DNA from: Ramlibacter sp.
GTDB lineage: Bacteria > Pseudomonadota > Gammaproteobacteria > Burkholderiales > Burkholderiaceae_C
Assembly: GCA_021156245.1 (NCBI GenBank)
Contig: JAJNBO010000182.1
Location: forward strand, 1-7,300
Direction: 5' to 3'
DNA: 7,300 nt
A program made the position numbers and the translations under genes. Below the pieces are notes generated by a model. It was not told the DNA's origin. It did not search any database and saw nothing but the letters and a program-made list of their open reading frames with translations. Positions 5,192 to 7,300 of this stretch are shown piece after piece; position 1 is the first letter of the stretch; every line of letters begins with the position of its first letter.

Positions 5192-6820
5192 CTACCTCGG
5201 AAACCGCTCCCTCAGCTTCAGCTTCCAGAACTTCCCCGTCGACGTCCGAGGCACTGCGTCGATGAATTCATAGCGCTCCGGCAACTGCCACTTCGCGAAG
5301 GAGTGCTGCAGCAAATGTTCGTTCAGTGCGTCCGGTTGCGCATCGGCGCCTTTCTTCAGCACCACGCAGGCCAGCGGGCGCTCGCTCCACTTTTCGTCGG
5401 GAATCGCGATCACCGCGGCTTCGGCGACGGCAGGATGCGCCATCAAGGCATTCTCCAGGTCCACCGAACTGATCCACTCGCCGCCCGACTTGATCAGGTC
5501 CTTGGTGCGGTCCGTGATCCGCACGAAGCCGAGGCCGTCCACGCTCGCCACGTCGCCCGTGCGCAGCCAGCCGTCCTCCGTGAACTTGCCCGGGTCCAGC
5601 GGCACCCGGTGATAGCTGCCGGTGATGAAGGGCCCGCGCACCTGGATCTCCCCCACCGACTTGCCGTCCCACGGCTGCGCGCCGCCGTCGCCCATCACGC
5701 GCAAATCCACCAGCGGCACGGGCACGCCCGCCATGGCGGCGCGCCGGTACTTCTCGTCGCCGCTCGCGTCGCGCAACTCCGCGCGGGGGTACGAGATCGT
5801 GCAGACCGGCGAGGTCTCCGTCATGCCCCAGCCCTGCAGGATCCAGATGCCGTGCTTGTCGAAGGCGCGGATCAGGGATTCCGGCACGGCCGCCCCGCCC
5901 ACCAGCGACCGCATGCCGGCCGGCAACTTCCAGCGGCCATGGTTCGGCGAGCCTTTCTCCTGCGCGGCGTCGAAGGCCTGGATCAGGCTCATCCAGATCG
6001 TCGGCACGCCGAGCGACAGCGTCGGCGGCTCCAGCTGCATCAGGTCCAGCAGGTCGTCCGGGTGCAGGTGGGGCCCGGGGAACACCAGCTTCACGCCCAT
6101 CATCACCGCCCCATAAGGCATGCCCCAGCTGTTGGCGTGGAACATGGGCGTCACCGGCATCACGACGTCGGTGCCCCGCAGTCCCCAGAAATCGCCGAGG
6201 CTCGCCACCAGCGTGTGCAGGATGGTGGAACGGTGGGAATAAGCGACGCCCTTGGGCCGGCCGGTGGTGCCCGACGTGTAGCACATGGCCACGGGGTCGT
6301 TCTCGTCATGCTCCGCGTACGTGAACGACGCGGGATCCGCGGAGGCGAGCAGCGCTTCGTAGTCCGTGAATTCCGCCGGCACGCCAGCGCCGGAGAAGGG
6401 AAAAACGATGACCTGGTCGAAGGCGTGCTTGCCCGCGAACTGCCGGTACAGCGGCAGCAGCACGTCGTCGACGATCAGGAAGCGGTCCTGCGCATCGCCC
6501 GCGATCCAGCCGATCTCGTCCGGCGACAGGCGCAGGTTCAGCGTGTGCATCACGCCGCCGGCCGCCGGAATGCCGAAGTACGCCTCCAGGTGCGCGTGGT
6601 GGTTCCAGCACAGCGTGGCGACGCGGTCGCCCTTCTTCAGGCCCAGCTTGCGCAGGGCGTCAGCGAGGGAGCGCGTGCGGCGGTGGAACTCGGCGTAGGT
6701 ATGCCGCCGCAGGCTCTTGTCGGGCAAGCGGGAGACGATCTCGTTGCCATGGAACAGCTGGCCGGCCCGTTCGAGCAGGTGGTTCAGCGACAGCGGCGTG
6801 TCCATCATCGTGCTTTGCAT
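5192..6820 (-). CDS. Fatty-acyl-CoA synthetase (medium/long-chain, AlkK-like), AMP-forming
   Basis: This ANL-superfamily enzyme activates a fatty acid with ATP to an acyl-adenylate and then to acyl-CoA, feeding beta-oxidation. The 542 residues carry the full motif set: P-loop [11 protein letters not shown] (181-191), [12 protein letters not shown] (225-236, typical of AlkK-like ligases), GWGMTET (330-336), DGWLRTGD (416-423), hinge and CoA-binding region [17 protein letters not shown] (435-451), and catalytic Lys K530 in RTSTGKFWK. The length matches the family and there is no signal peptide, so it is cytoplasmic. ATG 6820 is supported by AAGGAGA 5 bp upstream; Met5 and Met6 are less well placed. 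The exact chain length cannot be read from sequence. The gene is divergent from the one at 6888 and appears to be transcribed alone, with the palindrome behind it. Confidence 0.95.
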   Translation of the reverse strand: MQSTMMDTPLSLNHLLERAGQLFHGNEIVSRLPDKSLRRHTYAEFHRRTRSLADALRKLGLKKGDRVATLCWNHHAHLEAYFGIPAAGGVMHTLNLRLSPDEIGWIAGDAQDRFLIVDDVLLPLYRQFAGKHAFDQVIVFPFSGAGVPAEFTDYEALLASADPASFTYAEHDENDPVAMCYTSGTTGRPKGVAYSHRSTILHTLVASLGDFWGLRGTDVVMPVTPMFHANSWGMPYGAVMMGVKLVFPGPHLHPDDLLDLMQLEPPTLSLGVPTIWMSLIQAFDAAQEKGSPNHGRWKLPAGMRSLVGGAAVPESLIRAFDKHGIWILQGWGMTETSPVCTISYPRAELRDASGDEKYRRAAMAGVPVPLVDLRVMGDGGAQPWDGKSVGEIQVRGPFITGSYHRVPLDPGKFTEDGWLRTGDVASVDGLGFVRITDRTKDLIKSGGEWISSVDLENALMAHPAVAEAAVIAIPDEKWSERPLACVVLKKGADAQPDALNEHLLQHSFAKWQLPERYEFIDAVPRTSTGKFWKLKLRERFPR

Positions 6821-6825
6821 GCGCG

Positions 6826-6832
6826 TCTCCTT
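6826..6832 (-). promoter_or_regulatory. Shine-Dalgarno of the acyl-CoA synthetase gene
   Basis: On the minus strand AAGGAGA lies 5 bases before ATG 6820, which fixes the start over the in-frame ATGs 12 and 15 bases downstream. Confidence 0.8.
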
Positions 6833-6844
6833 GGCTGCCCGGCC

Positions 6845-6873
6845 ACTCTACGGCCCGCGACGGGACGGGGCAA
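6845..6873 (-). promoter_or_regulatory. Predicted promoter of the acyl-CoA synthetase gene
   Basis: On the minus strand TTGCCC (6873 to 6868; 4 of 6), a 17-bp spacer and TAGAGT (6850 to 6845; 4 of 6) predict +1 near 6838, giving an 18-base leader that contains the Shine-Dalgarno. Its -35 end abuts the -10-like box proposed for the divergent gene, so the two promoters would overlap. Confidence 0.45.
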
Positions 6874-6887
6874 TGCAGAATCCCCGG

Positions 6888-7300
6888 ATGGACACCCTGC
6901 AGTCGGAGATCGCCGCCACCGCCGCGCGGCTGGTGGTGGAAGAGGGCCTGGAGTATGGGCCGGCCAAGCGGCGCGCGGTCAAGCAGATGGGGCTGCCGCA
7001 ACGCACGGCCCTGCCGGACAACGACACGCTGGAAGACGCCGTGATCGAGTACATCTCGATCTTCTGCGCCGACAGCCAGCCGGCCGAACTGGCCGCCTTG
7101 CGGCGCCTGGCCGTCACGTGGATGGAGCGGATGGAGGAATTCCGGCCGCACCTGGGCGGCGCGGTCTGGCACGGCACCGCCACGCGCCTGTCCGACATCT
7201 ACGTGCAACTGTTCTGCGACGACTCCAAGTCCGCGGAGCTCAAGCTGATCGACCACAATGTGGACTACACGCCCCGGACGGTCACCGGTTTCAACGGTGA
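6888..7300 (+). CDS. Hypothetical protein, 5' part (3' end outside window)
   Basis: The frame is open from ATG 6888 to the window end, giving 137 complete codons. I do not recognise the family with certainty. Residues 4-33 (LQSEIAATAARLVVEEGLEY, then GPAKRRAVKQ) form a likely amphipathic helical start. A later segment, GGAVWHGTATRLSDIYVQLF (about 92-111), loosely recalls the GG/GS...D-x-D core of nucleotidyltransferases, but the second Asp is replaced by Tyr, so this is only a weak hint. An in-frame ATG at 6873 would add five residues. I prefer 6888 because a -10-like CAGAAT (6876-6881) ends 6 bp before it, although a GGGA 7 bp before 6873 keeps that start possible. Steady high third-position GC and the absence of stops support a real gene. 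It is divergent from the acyl-CoA synthetase gene. Confidence 0.75.
   Translation, partial: MDTLQSEIAATAARLVVEEGLEYGPAKRRAVKQMGLPQRTALPDNDTLEDAVIEYISIFCADSQPAELAALRRLAVTWMERMEEFRPHLGGAVWHGTATRLSDIYVQLFCDDSKSAELKLIDHNVDYTPRTVTGFNG

Noticed and set aside
5123..7300. Very long plus-strand open frame (725 codons) across the acyl-CoA synthetase region
   Set aside because: It is the antisense shadow of the minus-strand synthetase gene: the product is Arg/His/Ala-rich without motifs, while the opposite strand encodes a full set of family motifs.
1..7300. Mobile element, CRISPR array, tRNA or rRNA genes
   Set aside because: No transposase, regular spacer-repeat pattern or cloverleaf-like sequence was seen on either strand. 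Composition is even, apart from the short AT-rich island at 2465-2510.

Overview
This high-GC window has the gene style of a betaproteobacterium in the Burkholderiales, most like Comamonadaceae (Ramlibacter/Variovorax type). That placement is inferred from protein similarity recalled from memory, not from a search. The window is chromosomal housekeeping sequence with no phage, IS, CRISPR or RNA genes seen. Seven protein genes are present, plus one very short leader peptide gene.

Left part (+ strand): the 3' end of tldD (metalloprotease subunit) is followed 8 bp later by an unrecognised 184-residue protein. Next comes a regulatory region of about 235 bp holding a complete attenuator. It has an extended -10 promoter, a 23-residue leader peptide with five Phe, one Tyr and one Trp within eight residues, competing RNA segments built on a duplicated 10-mer, and an intrinsic terminator. 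It precedes aroG, the class I DAHP synthase gene for the first step of aromatic amino acid synthesis. The encoded AroG appears to lack about 38 residues near its N-terminus, including the GPC(S/T) motif with a metal-ligand cysteine. An elaborate Phe-sensing switch therefore drives an enzyme that looks catalytically damaged, either by a real in-frame deletion or by an assembly error.

Middle: an unrecognised 343-residue protein with a possible winged-helix segment has its own clear sigma70-type promoter and a strong Shine-Dalgarno. It converges on mpl (- strand), the murein-peptide recycling ligase. Upstream of mpl lies a 104-bp imperfect palindrome made of CGCAAA units spaced 9, 11 and 9 bp.

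Right part: a fatty-acyl-CoA synthetase gene (- strand) is divergent from a gene (+ strand) cut by the window end, sharing a 67-bp promoter region. Three starts (leader peptide, mpl, last gene) lack a convincing ribosome site and sit 6-8 nt after a -10-like box, which suggests leaderless or nearly leaderless mRNAs. The genes do not form one pathway. tldD plus its neighbour, the attenuator plus aroG, and the remaining single genes look like separate transcription units.
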